A stretch of DNA of 64,000 nucleotides from Protonemura montana (Eukaryota > Arthropoda > Insecta > Plecoptera > Nemouridae), in contig OX387602.1 in assembly GCA_947568835.1 (NCBI GenBank), forward strand, positions 9,785,021 to 9,849,020. The letters run 5' to 3'. Below, piece after piece: positions 1 through 10,246 of the stretch. Under the pieces are notes generated by a model. That model saw only the letters and a program-made list of their open reading frames with translations, did no database searches and was not told where the DNA came from. Position 1 is the stretch's first letter. Each line of letters begins with the position of its first letter. The position numbers were made by a program, and so were the translations under genes.

Positions 1-2494
1 TCAGATGCATGTAGAGCTGGAAAGTCCCTTGTACCCTCCAGCAATCTTCTACAAGATATATGCTCTCAACACAATTGCCCTATAGACTACTCCAATTACT
101 GGGCCAATTAATTAATTAGTGCGTTAATAATTTCAGCAACCATACTAATTATTTAACAAACTCGCTTCACATTCGTGAACAATGCCACATTCACGGTGCC
201 AAACAGCTGATCTAGCCCAAACCGGCTACGTAATTTGAGCAGAGTTAAAGCGTTTACAATGACAATTCATGATGGGAGGGGGGGGGGGGGGGGGGGCGAA
301 ACCAATTCGAAGTAATCGGGTAATAATGTTTGCTCTGAGGTGCACAGTATACACTACCTCCTGGTTTCATGACGCCTCCCTCCGATCTTGGATGTTGTTT
401 TGTTGGTGTTTGTCTTCAAGGCAACGCATGCCACTTTTTGTCAAGGACACTAAAGTCAGAAGCCATCGGAATTTCCTCGCTTCAGACCCACTAAGAGATT
501 GTTTTTTCGCCCGCTGGGTAATTTTGCTATCACCAGGACTCTAAATCTGATTGGCGAAACACAAATGGGTTCCCCTGAAGGTGCTTAAGCCTGTTCTGTG
601 GATCTGGAGGTGTGCGATGGTCACACTAATGGAGTTTCCTCGCAGTGTGAATATTTTTACTTGGCATAGCGTTCAACTGTCACGATGGGCTTGTCTGGCA
701 GAAGTTGACCATGTCTCATTCATAAGTGTCAGCTAAATTTTTTTATAAAACGTCATTCGTTCGTCAAAACGTGCACAAATATTCCCTGACAACAAAATTA
801 TTCTCTTTGAGCTAGGCCCGGTATTAAATATCTCCTATCTCACAGAAACAGCTGACTTTCACTGCATGTGATTGGTTGTTGCCATGGCAATTAATTTAAC
901 TCCCACTTTATCTAGGAGTTAAGAAGATTGTAATATTGGGCCTAAATATATTACGAGCTGAGCAATCAATGGTCAGCAGTTATGATAGTTTTTAGACTCA
1001 TGTCTTCTTTATCTAACCTTAGCAGTAGTTTTGACAAAAACTATTTGAACTGGGTTTTGAATGCTAAGTGAAGAACAACTAAATTTCTCAACGTTTCTTA
1101 ACTTCTACCTGTTACTTTTTCAAGGGTAAAAGCAGTCCTGACAATTTTCCGATGACAAAAGAACCACACATTAATTATAACAATTACTAAGTTCAAGCAT
1201 CCTAAATGTCTGATAAAAAAGGGCGATGGAGAGTTAAGGGATGCCAAATTTCGAGTCACAACTCCGTTTCACGTCAACAGAACTTTCCATCGGCAAAGCA
1301 TAGATGACATTCCGCTGTGATTGATCATACGGGAGGTCCTAGGCTAAACATTTTGCAATTAACTGCACGTGGATTATAAAATCTGTGTGAAGATCTCTGT
1401 GTTGATTAGATTTTAGAAGTAAAGCTATAAGTTTCAGTTGGGGTGTTATTTTATGTATATCATGCTTTTTTTTGCCAGAACTCCCCGCCATAGGTTGCCG
1501 GAGAGTATAAATTTCCTTTGCACCCAAGTGAATAATAATGTATGAAAAGGGTCCCTTTTTTGTACCCCCACCCACGATGCAGACACATAAAAAGCTAATT
1601 AAGTATGCAGTGCCATTCTCCCTCGGCACTTACAACTTCTGATTCAAGATCAAAATTTAGAGTCAGACCATCACAGCCGAATGCGATGCGTCGTACACTT
1701 CCAAGAGCAATTAAATTTCCCTGGATTAAGGCAAAACAAAGTTTTTGTTTCAATTGAAACATTCTGAGCTGGAACCCTCCTCAATGCTTTTCGTTGTACG
1801 GTACCAAAGGACTTCCGTTTGCCTTGCTCTTTGCAAGAAACTTGCAATTCGAAAATCTTAACCACAGATAGTTTTTTCTTTCGTACCAAAGAGAACTTCT
1901 TTGCGGCTTTAGATACTTATGCAGTATTCGATATTCACGTACTTTAAACTTAAAGTGTATCCGTCTTAACGGGAAGATAACCTCTGAAATGTGATCACTT
2001 GCGCAACACTCTGTGTAACTGAGTCACAAGAACCTGATGGGGAATTAATTCAGTTTAAAAAACCATCTAATTCAGTAAAATTTTAGATTAGTTTTTATAC
2101 AAAAATCGTGTGAAATCATGCATTTTACATGACTTATCATTGGATTGGCGGCTAGGTGGTGTTGTGTTGTGAGGTTTTGCTCTCTTTATAATTGTTAATT
2201 ATTTATCATTTTATCATTATTTATCATTGTTCCTAACTTTGTGTCGATTTCAGCTGGTCCCTTTAAAAACATAATTGATATTATTTTAATCTCGTTTAGC
2301 TTGATGAGCTGAACACTGCTGATTTCTAAGACTCTACACCACATTTAGGGTGCAAAATGAGCAGGTCGATTTCTAAAGTGAATTAGTGACCTCACCCAAT
2401 CGAGTTCTCGCCCACCTTACAACAAGGGACGTAATCTTCAAAGAGCCGACACAGGCGAGACTAGCATTGTTAACTGGTGTCAATTGTTATGCAG
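1..2494. other. Presumed intron of the KIND-FERM-PDZ gene, no gene seen
   Basis: No open frame here shows a recognisable family or a convincing pair of splice sites. The stretch is AT-rich with many short homopolymers, including a 19-base G run at 278-296. The next exon begins at 2495 in the middle of a KIND domain, so the gene's earlier exons must lie to the left, and this stretch is most simply intron sequence. I searched by eye for the start of the KIND domain and did not find it. Confidence 0.55.
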
Positions 2495-2641
2495 ATGTGG
2501 ATCTTCTCCCTGGGCGTTACGCTTCAGCAGGCTGTGCTGACCTCAGATCGAGGTCAATTGAGTCAGTCCCTCGAGGAGCTACTTGCGTCGATGACTAAGA
2601 GAGACCCCCAACGAAGGGCTTCGTTGCTAGACGTACTCGAT
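2495..2641 (+). CDS. KIND-domain exon (C-terminal half) of a PTPN13/FRMPD2-like scaffold
   Basis: This 147-base exon encodes 49 residues beginning MWIFSLGVTLQQAV and ending RRASLLDVLD. The SLGVTL motif followed by a run of leucines, DPQRR and SLLDVL is what the end of a KIND domain (a kinase non-catalytic C-lobe fold that acts as a protein-interaction module) looks like. The exon is bounded by an acceptor (pyrimidine-poor TTGTTATGCAG ending at 2494) and a strong donor GTAAGT at 2642. Both ends are in phase 0, matching the FERM exon that starts at 10247 in phase 0. The start of the KIND domain lies upstream, probably outside the window. The KIND-then-FERM order is typical of PTPN13 and FRMPD2. 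The short length makes the family call depend on the neighbouring exons. Confidence 0.7.
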
Positions 2642-5244
2642 GTAAGTATACCCTATCACCTCTTCTAATGGATGACCACATGTCAAGCGTAAAAAAAAGT
2701 TGGAACCTTAAAAAATGTTTGTCCCACCACGTTGTAAATTCGTCAATGATGTACTTTCGGCGCGAATTTTGGATTTTCCTTGGAGTTTGTATGGTTTTTC
2801 AGTTGCACGTCCATTTCTTTGCATATATCAATTTATGGCCATCTTGGATTAAAAAAAAAGGAAACGTACTCTTGGCCGGAGGCATTATTCTTAAAAAGTG
2901 TCCTATTTCCAAGTTATCAATTCGGCGACTATGTAAACGGGCTTGAATTATAGATAGAACGCTGAATTCTATTTCCCATGTAAATTAATCCTGATGGCAT
3001 GATGAGATTTCCTACCGCTAAATTTACGAGGAAAATGTCTCCCATCTGATATACGTCATTCTACAGTGTGGTAACTAACTTTTGCAACTCACTGCGATGG
3101 GTTTCTCCCTGTCGGTTTGATCCTGTTGCTCGCCAGTGCTTTCCGGTGTCCACCATATTGGACTAGCACTTCGGCTCGTTTTGATAACCAACCTAATTTA
3201 AATCAATCTGCGAGTGATATCGTCTCCCTGACTTCTGAAACGGACCATTGTTTCGCATGAAAGATTCGCTTCCTTTGCACAGATCTGAACAACAAACTAT
3301 CTAATTATTGCACTGATTATTGGAACAACTTTTTGCAACGCAGTCGAATAAGAAAAAAGGGTAAAAAAAAAGAAGGTACAACGTCCCTGCATTGGAGGAG
3401 TCGCGTAGGAAAGACGTATTGTGACACTCGCCGTGCATATTTATTTCCTGAAAGGCGCAATTTTAGTGAAGTACTTTTAAACTAGAATTACTAGCTGCCA
3501 GGGGCTACGCGAAAACTTTTAAGAGCAGACTTTAGCAAGGAAAAATGCGAGTAAAAACGTTTTTCGAGCGTGTTTTTTTTTTTTTACTAACAATTTTAAT
3601 AACTTGAAAATATAGTGTACACTACAATATAATAACTTCACGGAATGCTTTCAACTAGTATGCCCCAAAGATACAAAGTTGTTTTTTGTGCCAGTTTTTT
3701 CTTCTGATTGAATCACAAATCTATTGCATTCCAACTGGAACGTTCGCTGTGGTCTGCTCTATTTTCCACGTTCACAGATCAATATATCGGCTTATTCGCT
3801 TTTAACAGACATTTTACCCCCCACCAAAAAAAAACAAAAACGAAAGTACACACGTTCCTAACAAAATGAAATTGATGTCGCAAGTACACTCTTCCACAAG
3901 TTATTTCCAAATTGTATTTGGAAAATAAAAAAAGTGATACAAAGACTGGATCTGGCGTAGTAGAGATGTTTTTTTCCTGCTTCAACGGTAAACGCGATTG
4001 TAGCAATAAGATTTTGGGTAATTCAGTAAAAAGAACTGAAGCTTCTTCGACAGCTCCTCGCGTGGTGTGTTCCAGACTTACCGGCGGCTATATTATGCAC
4101 GTGCTCCATCAGGGCGGGCAAGAAACTTGAGGAAACCAAAGGGGCTGAGATTGCTCAATTCGGTTGATACTTCTGTTGGTCTTTTTGGAAAATCTTTGAA
4201 AATCTTGCAAGTCGCAGGTACGAGTCTGCATTTATGCATAAGCATAAACCCCTGCTGCGCCATGCACTACTTGCCTTTTGCTATGTTCATTTCGCTTTGT
4301 GCCAATTTTGTTGTTTCGTCGTTTGAACAATTCAACTCCCCCTGGAAATGTGAGTGAGAGCATTCTCTCTTATGAAAGACAGTCTGGGAGTGCCGTCGCT
4401 GTAAAACAATGCCTAGAATTAATTGCCCTATAATTTCAGCTGTTTTGATAAATACAAGGAAACTGGAAAGATAAGTAATTTGAATTATCATTGAATTAAT
4501 TTTTAATTATTCTTGTCCTTTACTAAAAAAAAAAAATGACTTCGACATCTATGAATATGTAAGGTGTCCCTTTTTTGGCGCCACTCACGGCTCGTAGTCC
4601 ATTGTCGCAGAACGTTGCAGCTCTTCGTCGACTTTCCAAAGTTTCCACGACGGCATGTGTGTGGCTGGGGCCGGGGAAAGGGGAAGGGAGACCGAGGGTG
4701 GTAGAGGGGAGCAGAGTGACATATTTGCTAGAAGACAAGGGAAATGTGAGTAGTTTAAAGCAGGATTGGCTAAATCTGCATTTTATTGCGAATTTAATAT
4801 AGTACTACGTATAACGCGAATCTGCCGGAAAAAAAGGCAAGACATTTCCCGGAAAACTGGCGACTTGACATTGAACTTATTTCCGAGACGTTCCTCGCGT
4901 ACCGCGCGAGATGTCCTTAAATTCGATTCTGTCCTTTATTTTGTTCCACTTGAAAAATACTGTCAAGACAGCAACGCGTTTCCAAAGCAATACCGCTCAA
5001 AGGGAGACGAATGCGAGCGACCCGCTCGTTTCTTTCGCGAATTCATCGCGAAATTAACAGAGTAGGAACATATACCTATTAAAACGTCAATCTTCCTTCC
5101 AATTGATTAATTAAAAAAATAAACAAATGCTGGCTTTATCTCTGGATGGAAATAGAATGGGTTTGTATCGGGTTTTCTGTCTCTCGCCCTGAACGTTATC
5201 ACATAAAAATAAAGTCGGCTGGTAAAATTGTAATTTTCCACTAC
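2642..5244 (+). other. Intron sequence left of the transposon
   Basis: AT-rich non-coding DNA between the KIND exon and the transposon. It begins with the consensus donor GTAAGT at 2642. Open frames here are short, overlap on both strands and show no family motif. The final four bases, CTAC at 5241-5244, are the left copy of the transposon's target-site duplication. Confidence 0.7.
5241..5244. repeat. Left target-site duplication (CTAC)
   Basis: CTAC directly precedes the first base of the left inverted repeat (GGGTCATTCC). The same four bases follow the right inverted repeat at 9026-9029. Four-base duplications are known for the Sola superfamily among others. Confidence 0.8.
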
Positions 5245-5737
5245 GGGTCATTCCATATCAAGTGCCCACACTCAAAACCTTCACTATCTCAGAACTTGAC
5301 GAAATTTTCAGGAGGGTTAGAACACCGGAAATAAAAAATCTCTTTTAAAGTTTTTTTCCATACGCCTAGCGGTTTGCCCGTGGCAGGGGATGGAAAAATA
5401 AAATATTTTACTTTTTGCCCCGCACGGCCATTCACTATATTCACTCTAGCGTTTGAACAAATAAACTTAAAACGATGGGATTAGTTCTAAAATGATAATC
5501 GTGCTTTCATTAACAAGAAAAAATGCATAAATTGCTTACTTATCAAGTTTAGGGGTAGAAAAAATCCACCCTTAAATTTCAACCCTTAATAACTCGAGAA
5601 GTAATTTTTTTTTTTTTTTTTGTTTTGTTGTGAAGCATCTCCTGTCTATTATCTTTCCATGAAAAAAAAATTAATCATTAACAGCCGTATGATCAGAAGT
5701 TATGAGATTTTTATTGTATAAATGTGTGTGCATTTAG
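5245..5737 (+). repeat. Left terminal inverted repeat of the transposon
   Basis: 493 bases starting GGGTCATTCCATATCAAGTG. It is the inverse of 8533-9025, including matching homopolymer lengths. The last 20 or so bases (from about 5721) show the only clear differences from the right copy, after which the two arms stop matching. Confidence 0.92.
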
Positions 5738-5854
5738 TTGTGTTTCTGCAAGTCTGTTAGCATGGTCCATGCAATTCACCCGTAAATTGATAGATTATAT
5801 AATTTTTCAGTTTAAAAATTGTGTGTAAGTACTACAAAGATTCTTTTTACTCAC

Positions 5855-6361
5855 TCATTTCTTCGTTTCACTCTGACCTATCACTCTGGCTTCTTCGAAC
5901 AACGGCGAGGAGGAGAACACCCGCGTGGCTACTGAGTGCTCAGACACGGGTACGAAGCAATGCAGTTTTTGCGTGCCGGGAATTGGCCGGGATGACGCAA
6001 ATCGTGTGGCTAGCAGCTGTTCTGTGTCTTGGTGCTCCTCAATAGTTCCGAATGTGAAGTTGATGGTCGGGATGGCTTCGACCGCCCAATCGAAGAGTTG
6101 CCGGGGTGTTATTATTTGCGACTCGTAGGGGCGCTGAAGACTCGCCCGCGCTGCCAGCCGCTTGACCGTCCCTCCGACGCCGTCGCAGGCGCTCTTCCCA
6201 TGTGACGTCGCCGTGAAATGCCACTCCACGTCGGCCCCAAAGTCTCTTTGATAGTGGCACAAGTTGGCAAAATTTTTCCTATTTTTATATTGCGAGGCTG
6301 CCCCATCAGAAAAAAAGAACATCTTCTTTATGGTCTGAAATTTATTGTGCAAAAAGCTCAC
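5855..6361 (-). CDS. Transposase, C-terminal part (second reading frame)
   Basis: 168 residues including FFFSDGAASQYKNRKNF, a tryptophan-histidine stretch VEWHFTATSHGKSACDG, and a basic segment GTVKRLAARASL. The SDG and CDG aspartates are good candidates for the second and third catalytic acids of a DDD/E transposase. The frame follows on from the upstream part (6342-7925), but one base out. The join lies in an eight-base A run (minus strand, near 6365-6372), where one base more or less switches frames. I read the two parts as one protein of about 700 residues. A single-base insertion or an error in the homopolymer count is the simplest explanation; programmed slippage is possible but unsupported. 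It ends about 120 bases before the left inverted repeat. Confidence 0.8.
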   Translation of the reverse strand: MSFLHNKFQTIKKMFFFSDGAASQYKNRKNFANLCHYQRDFGADVEWHFTATSHGKSACDGVGGTVKRLAARASLQRPYESQIITPRQLFDWAVEAIPTINFTFGTIEEHQDTEQLLATRFASSRPIPGTQKLHCFVPVSEHSVATRVFSSSPLFEEARVIGQSETKK

Positions 6362-7925
6362 GAGTTTTTTTTATGAATAGATGCACTGCGACAGTGTTGT
6401 GGATCAAACTCTCGGAAATTACAACAAAGCTGATGTGGCGCTCTTCCCCGCCCTCTTTGTAATATGCCACGAAGGGGTGGATGGTGGCGGACGCATTGTT
6501 CCAGTGGAACCCCTGGGCCTCGTCTTGTAGCACGAACGCATAGTTTTCGGCAAAATCACAGATCACCAAAAACTCGCCGGGCAGGAGACCGCACTTGATG
6601 TCCGATTGGTGCGAAGATTGTTTTTTAGCAATAAAAGAGTGGCGGCACAGAGCAACTAATTTTGCACAACAACTGTCCACGAATTCCTCGGATGAATCGA
6701 TGTGCGTTTGCAGGGTGCATCGGTCGGTGCTCTCCCACTGCTTGTAGATAACATTGTCCACCATTTCGTCGTCCAGCAGTTGCGTGAGGCGCTCCTTTAA
6801 CGGCTCGATGCCCGGGCACTCCTCACACTCGCCTAGATGGCATTCGGGGAGGGGACTGTCGCAGACCAACTGCTCAAGGCAGTCGTGGTAAGATGTTATC
6901 GGATAAGATTGGTCCACTGTCAACTTCGTCAAGTCGGCACCGATGATCATTAGCTTGACGTTTTGGTGGATAGTGCACACGCACACCGAATGAGTCCCAC
7001 TGGCACCAGGCAACACACAGTTCTTCGGCCGCAGCTCTGCAAATTTTGAAAATCCTATTTTTTTATTAGGAAATTTGTCCTTGAATTGGGTATGGAGGTC
7101 CTTAAGGTTTGAGAGTACGAGCCTTTTCTGGATGTGCACTCGAGTGCCGCTCGCCTCCTTGACGGAAACATAGTCTTTCTTGCCCGGCATGGCTCGGCTC
7201 ACATCGTCTGAATTGTAAAAAGATTTTACTCGGTCAACTGTGGCTCGGTCAATTGTTTTTCCTGGCTTTGGATTCGGGGTTGACAAAATTCCCTTTTCCA
7301 GGACGAGCTTCTTTGCCTTGCGGACCATGCGCTCTGACGCTTGAAACTCTGCCACTGTTCGCCGGACAGAGCAGCTCTTCGGGAGGACAGTTAGAACATG
7401 CACTTTCTCGCTGTTGGATGTGGACGAGTGAAACTTCTCTTTCAGCTGATTAATCATTTCGCGACCATCAGCTGAATCTTGGCCACTGTCGCTTTCAGCG
7501 TCGGAGGTAGTGGTTCTTTTAAGCGCACCTTCGAGTTTCTTCAATTTCTTCCTGGGATAACTGGATTGCGCCAACTTTTTCTTAACAATGGGCGATTGCC
7601 CTAGCTCCGCCAAGCCCACGTTGATGTTAGACAAAGCAGCGTCTTGTCGGAAAAAATATGCTTGACTCTCGGCGTTTGCACCACTGCAGCCGGGCTGCGA
7701 GTTGTCGCCATCGCTGGAGGTCGTCGTCGTCACTGGAGAGTCGCTGCTGATTGGTTTTACGTAGTTATTTAAATCTTTCCTACATTTGGCACAGATTTTG
7801 CTTCCTACTGGAATCGAGGAAATCTTTTCAATCATCCACGGCTGGACGTTGAGGAGAGACTTCAGCTGTGTGTGGGAAACGTGTTTAAAAGGATTGCAGC
7901 ACTTCGCTCGAGTAAACGAGTCCAT
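6342..7925 (-). CDS. Transposase, N-terminal and central part
   Basis: About 527 residues from the ATG at 7925 (MDSFTRAKCC), chosen over an in-frame ATG eight codons upstream because of better start context. Residues 9-48 hold Cys9/Cys10, His15/His18 and a C-x2-C pair (45/48), a likely zinc-binding DNA-recognition module. A Ser/Thr-rich, charged linker follows (about 60-190), then a region with SERMVRKAKKL that may be helical DNA-binding. Near the end is FLVICDFAENYAF followed by HW and HPF, which fits the first catalytic aspartate of a DDD/E transposase. The frame closes after FIKKTRELFAQ, and the homologous reading continues one base out of frame at 6361. It would act in the nucleus to bind the terminal repeats and move the element. 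There is no link to the host gene beyond location. Confidence 0.82.
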   Translation of the reverse strand: MDSFTRAKCCNPFKHVSHTQLKSLLNVQPWMIEKISSIPVGSKICAKCRKDLNNYVKPISSDSPVTTTTSSDGDNSQPGCSGANAESQAYFFRQDAALSNINVGLAELGQSPIVKKKLAQSSYPRKKLKKLEGALKRTTTSDAESDSGQDSADGREMINQLKEKFHSSTSNSEKVHVLTVLPKSCSVRRTVAEFQASERMVRKAKKLVLEKGILSTPNPKPGKTIDRATVDRVKSFYNSDDVSRAMPGKKDYVSVKEASGTRVHIQKRLVLSNLKDLHTQFKDKFPNKKIGFSKFAELRPKNCVLPGASGTHSVCVCTIHQNVKLMIIGADLTKLTVDQSYPITSYHDCLEQLVCDSPLPECHLGECEECPGIEPLKERLTQLLDDEMVDNVIYKQWESTDRCTLQTHIDSSEEFVDSCCAKLVALCRHSFIAKKQSSHQSDIKCGLLPGEFLVICDFAENYAFVLQDEAQGFHWNNASATIHPFVAYYKEGGEERHISFVVISESLIHNTVAVHLFIKKTRELFAQ

Positions 7926-8532
7926 GATTAAATTACATAAAATATACAAAACTAAACGCTGTGATTATAACTATTAAATAAACTAGCTATTACTATACTA
8001 TTGCTATTAATTAAAAATATGTTCACAAGACACTTCCAACGGTATTATTAACACCCCTCAATTCACGACGCACAAAAATAATGCAAAGAAAACTTCGAAT
8101 CACTCGTCTACTTGCACTGAGCTAAGTGTTTTGCGACTGACCAAGAAACCAATGCAGAAACAACTGAATTCGCTGTCTCACGGCTAAACTTCCGGCCATA
8201 AGGGTTGAAAAGAGAAACAGGTAGCAAGGGCTGCACGTGTTCGTGGTGGGATTCTTTAAATAGAAGTAGGTAAAATATGAATTTCGTCAGATCCGTGGTC
8301 ATAATGCACGGCAGAAACACAGACCTAGTATCGTGACCAGAGCCACATATTATCATGTTTATAGCACAAAGCCCAAAAATATCACATCCTTATAATAAAA
8401 TTTTAATTGCTCGACTCCATCCCAAATTCAAATCTTTTCAAGCTTTATTTATGCTATGACAAACTTAGCATAATCGAATGCTTCTGAATTCAATTTGGTT
8501 CATGCTCAACAAACTATTTAGCAAAAGCACTT

Positions 8533-9025
8533 CTAAATTCATACACATCTATACAATAAAAATCTCATAACTTCTGATCATACGGCTGTTAATGATTAAT
8601 TTTTTTTTCATGGAAAGATAATAGACAGGAGATGCTTCACAACAAAACAAAAAAAAAAAAAAAAATTACTTCTCGAGTTATTAAGGGTTGAAATTTAAGG
8701 GTGGATTTTTTCTACCCCTAAACTTGATAAGTAAGCAATTTATGCATTTTTTCTTGTTAATGAAAGCACGATTATCATTTTAGAACTAATCCCATCGTTT
8801 TAAGTTTATTTGTTCAAACGCTAGAGTGAATATAGTGAATGGCCGTGCGGGGCAAAAAGTAAAATATTTTATTTTTCCATCCCCTGCCACGGGCAAACCG
8901 CTAGGCGTATGGAAAAAAACTTTAAAAGAGATTTTTTATTTCCGGTGTTCTAACCCTCCTGAAAATTTCGTCAAGTTCTGAGATAGTGAAGGTTTTGAGT
9001 GTGGGCACTTGATATGGAATGACCC
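8533..9025 (-). repeat. Right terminal inverted repeat of the transposon
   Basis: The inverse copy of 5245-5737, same length, ending GGAATGACCC at 9025. The near-perfect match indicates little time since insertion or recent gene conversion between the arms. The stretch between this repeat and the transposase start (7926-8532) has no gene and presumably holds the transposase promoter. Confidence 0.92.
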
Positions 9026-9029
9026 CTAC
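9026..9029. repeat. Right target-site duplication (CTAC)
   Basis: CTAC immediately after the right inverted repeat, matching 5241-5244. Confidence 0.8.
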
Positions 9030-10246
9030 GCGTCTGGAAGAAAGCGGAGAAGCGGGCACCAATCTATTTATACAACATAAGTAAGCAGTATCCACTGGAA
9101 AAGTGATCCGGGCCCACTGTTCCCCCCCCCCCCCCCCCCCCCCCTCCACCCTCGGACGTCGAGTAAACTAAAGCTTAAGCAGCCGCGGATTATTGTCAAC
9201 CGCGCCCTGGAATTCCGAACACGAAATCGCGTCGCTGCGACCGCAAGAAAATAAACTTGGGGATGGCACCTGGCGGTAAAAACAGACCCGATTTTATGTC
9301 CCGCGCAGTAAAAAGAGTGAATATTTAACTTTTATTGCTTTACTGAAAGTGTATTGCGTGCAATGTTGTAACTTTAGATGCGCTACATTGAACAACAAAT
9401 TTGTGAAACTTCTTGCATATGGAATTCAGTTTCTCTCGTGCTAAGCAGGAGTTTTGGACGTCTCATTTCTGAAGTATCTGCGCTTGCCAATAGTGTGAAG
9501 CATTTCTGTAGCCACAGTTTCCGTTAAAATTAAACTAACGAAAAAATTTGAAATTGCAAACGTAAATTTCTAATTATTCGATGTAGTACGCAAGCAATGG
9601 AAAGTGGGGAACACCAACCTTCGAACGTCACCGCGAAAACGTCACACCCTCCCCCCTCTCCCTTCTTCACCGGTTTCACCAATGATTAGGGCCTTCGTTA
9701 TCACGGTTTCTAAAAATTGACCGCATGTGTTTACCCAGAGCGCCGCTCCTGAAGTCCCCAAAGCAATTTTATCCCGAAAATTTGATGAGTCCTTGCATTA
9801 TTGATAGCGCCGCTCTCCCTTGTTTGGCTAGGTAATCTCCGATTACTGCAAGTCTCGGCCGAACGAATCGCGGCCGTTCTCACACGTCGTCATGGACCTG
9901 CACCAAGAGGTCGCCGCCACCCGCGCCACAGCCTCGCCGACAAACAAGGTACCTACATGGCATGGAGGCACCGATGGCTTCGTGTCAGCTCGCGCGCTTC
10001 TGGTTCAAAGTTAAAGATGTTTTAGACTCTGGTCACTTATTGTCTCTTCGGTAATTGTCTCGTGAAAATAATTTGCCAAGTGATGCGAATAGTTCTTGAC
10101 AATGACTGAGTGTTGTAATTAACGTTCCCAACGGCGCTAACTTTAGCTCAGCGTGTTCACTTTTTTAAACTTGCGTCAGCCCCAAGTTATGACAGCGCGC
10201 CACTGGGCTAGCTTATCACTTCCTAACACGTTGCGTCCTCTTTCAG
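9030..10246 (+). other. Intron sequence right of the transposon
   Basis: Non-coding intron DNA. It contains a 22-base C run at 9123-9144, about 100 bases beyond the transposon end, and the polypyrimidine-AG acceptor (CCTCTTTCAG) ending at 10246. No gene supported. Confidence 0.75.

Larger units (their letters stand above)
5245..9025 (-). mobile_element. Sola-like DNA transposon, about 3.8 kb, apparently recent
   Basis: A complete-looking cut-and-paste transposon. It is bounded by two 493-base inverted repeats (5245-5737 and 8533-9025) that start GGGTCATTCC, and flanked by CTAC on both sides. The repeats look essentially identical over most of their length, including an internal 17-base T/A run and a 9-base A/T run of equal length in both copies; only their innermost bases differ. 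That argues for a young insertion. The internal part encodes, on the minus strand, a transposase-like protein of about 700 residues with three conserved acidic positions. The four-base target duplication and DDD/E-type motifs suggest the Sola superfamily, but I could not compare it with a reference, so the superfamily is tentative. It sits in an intron of the host gene, in the opposite orientation. Confidence 0.85.
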
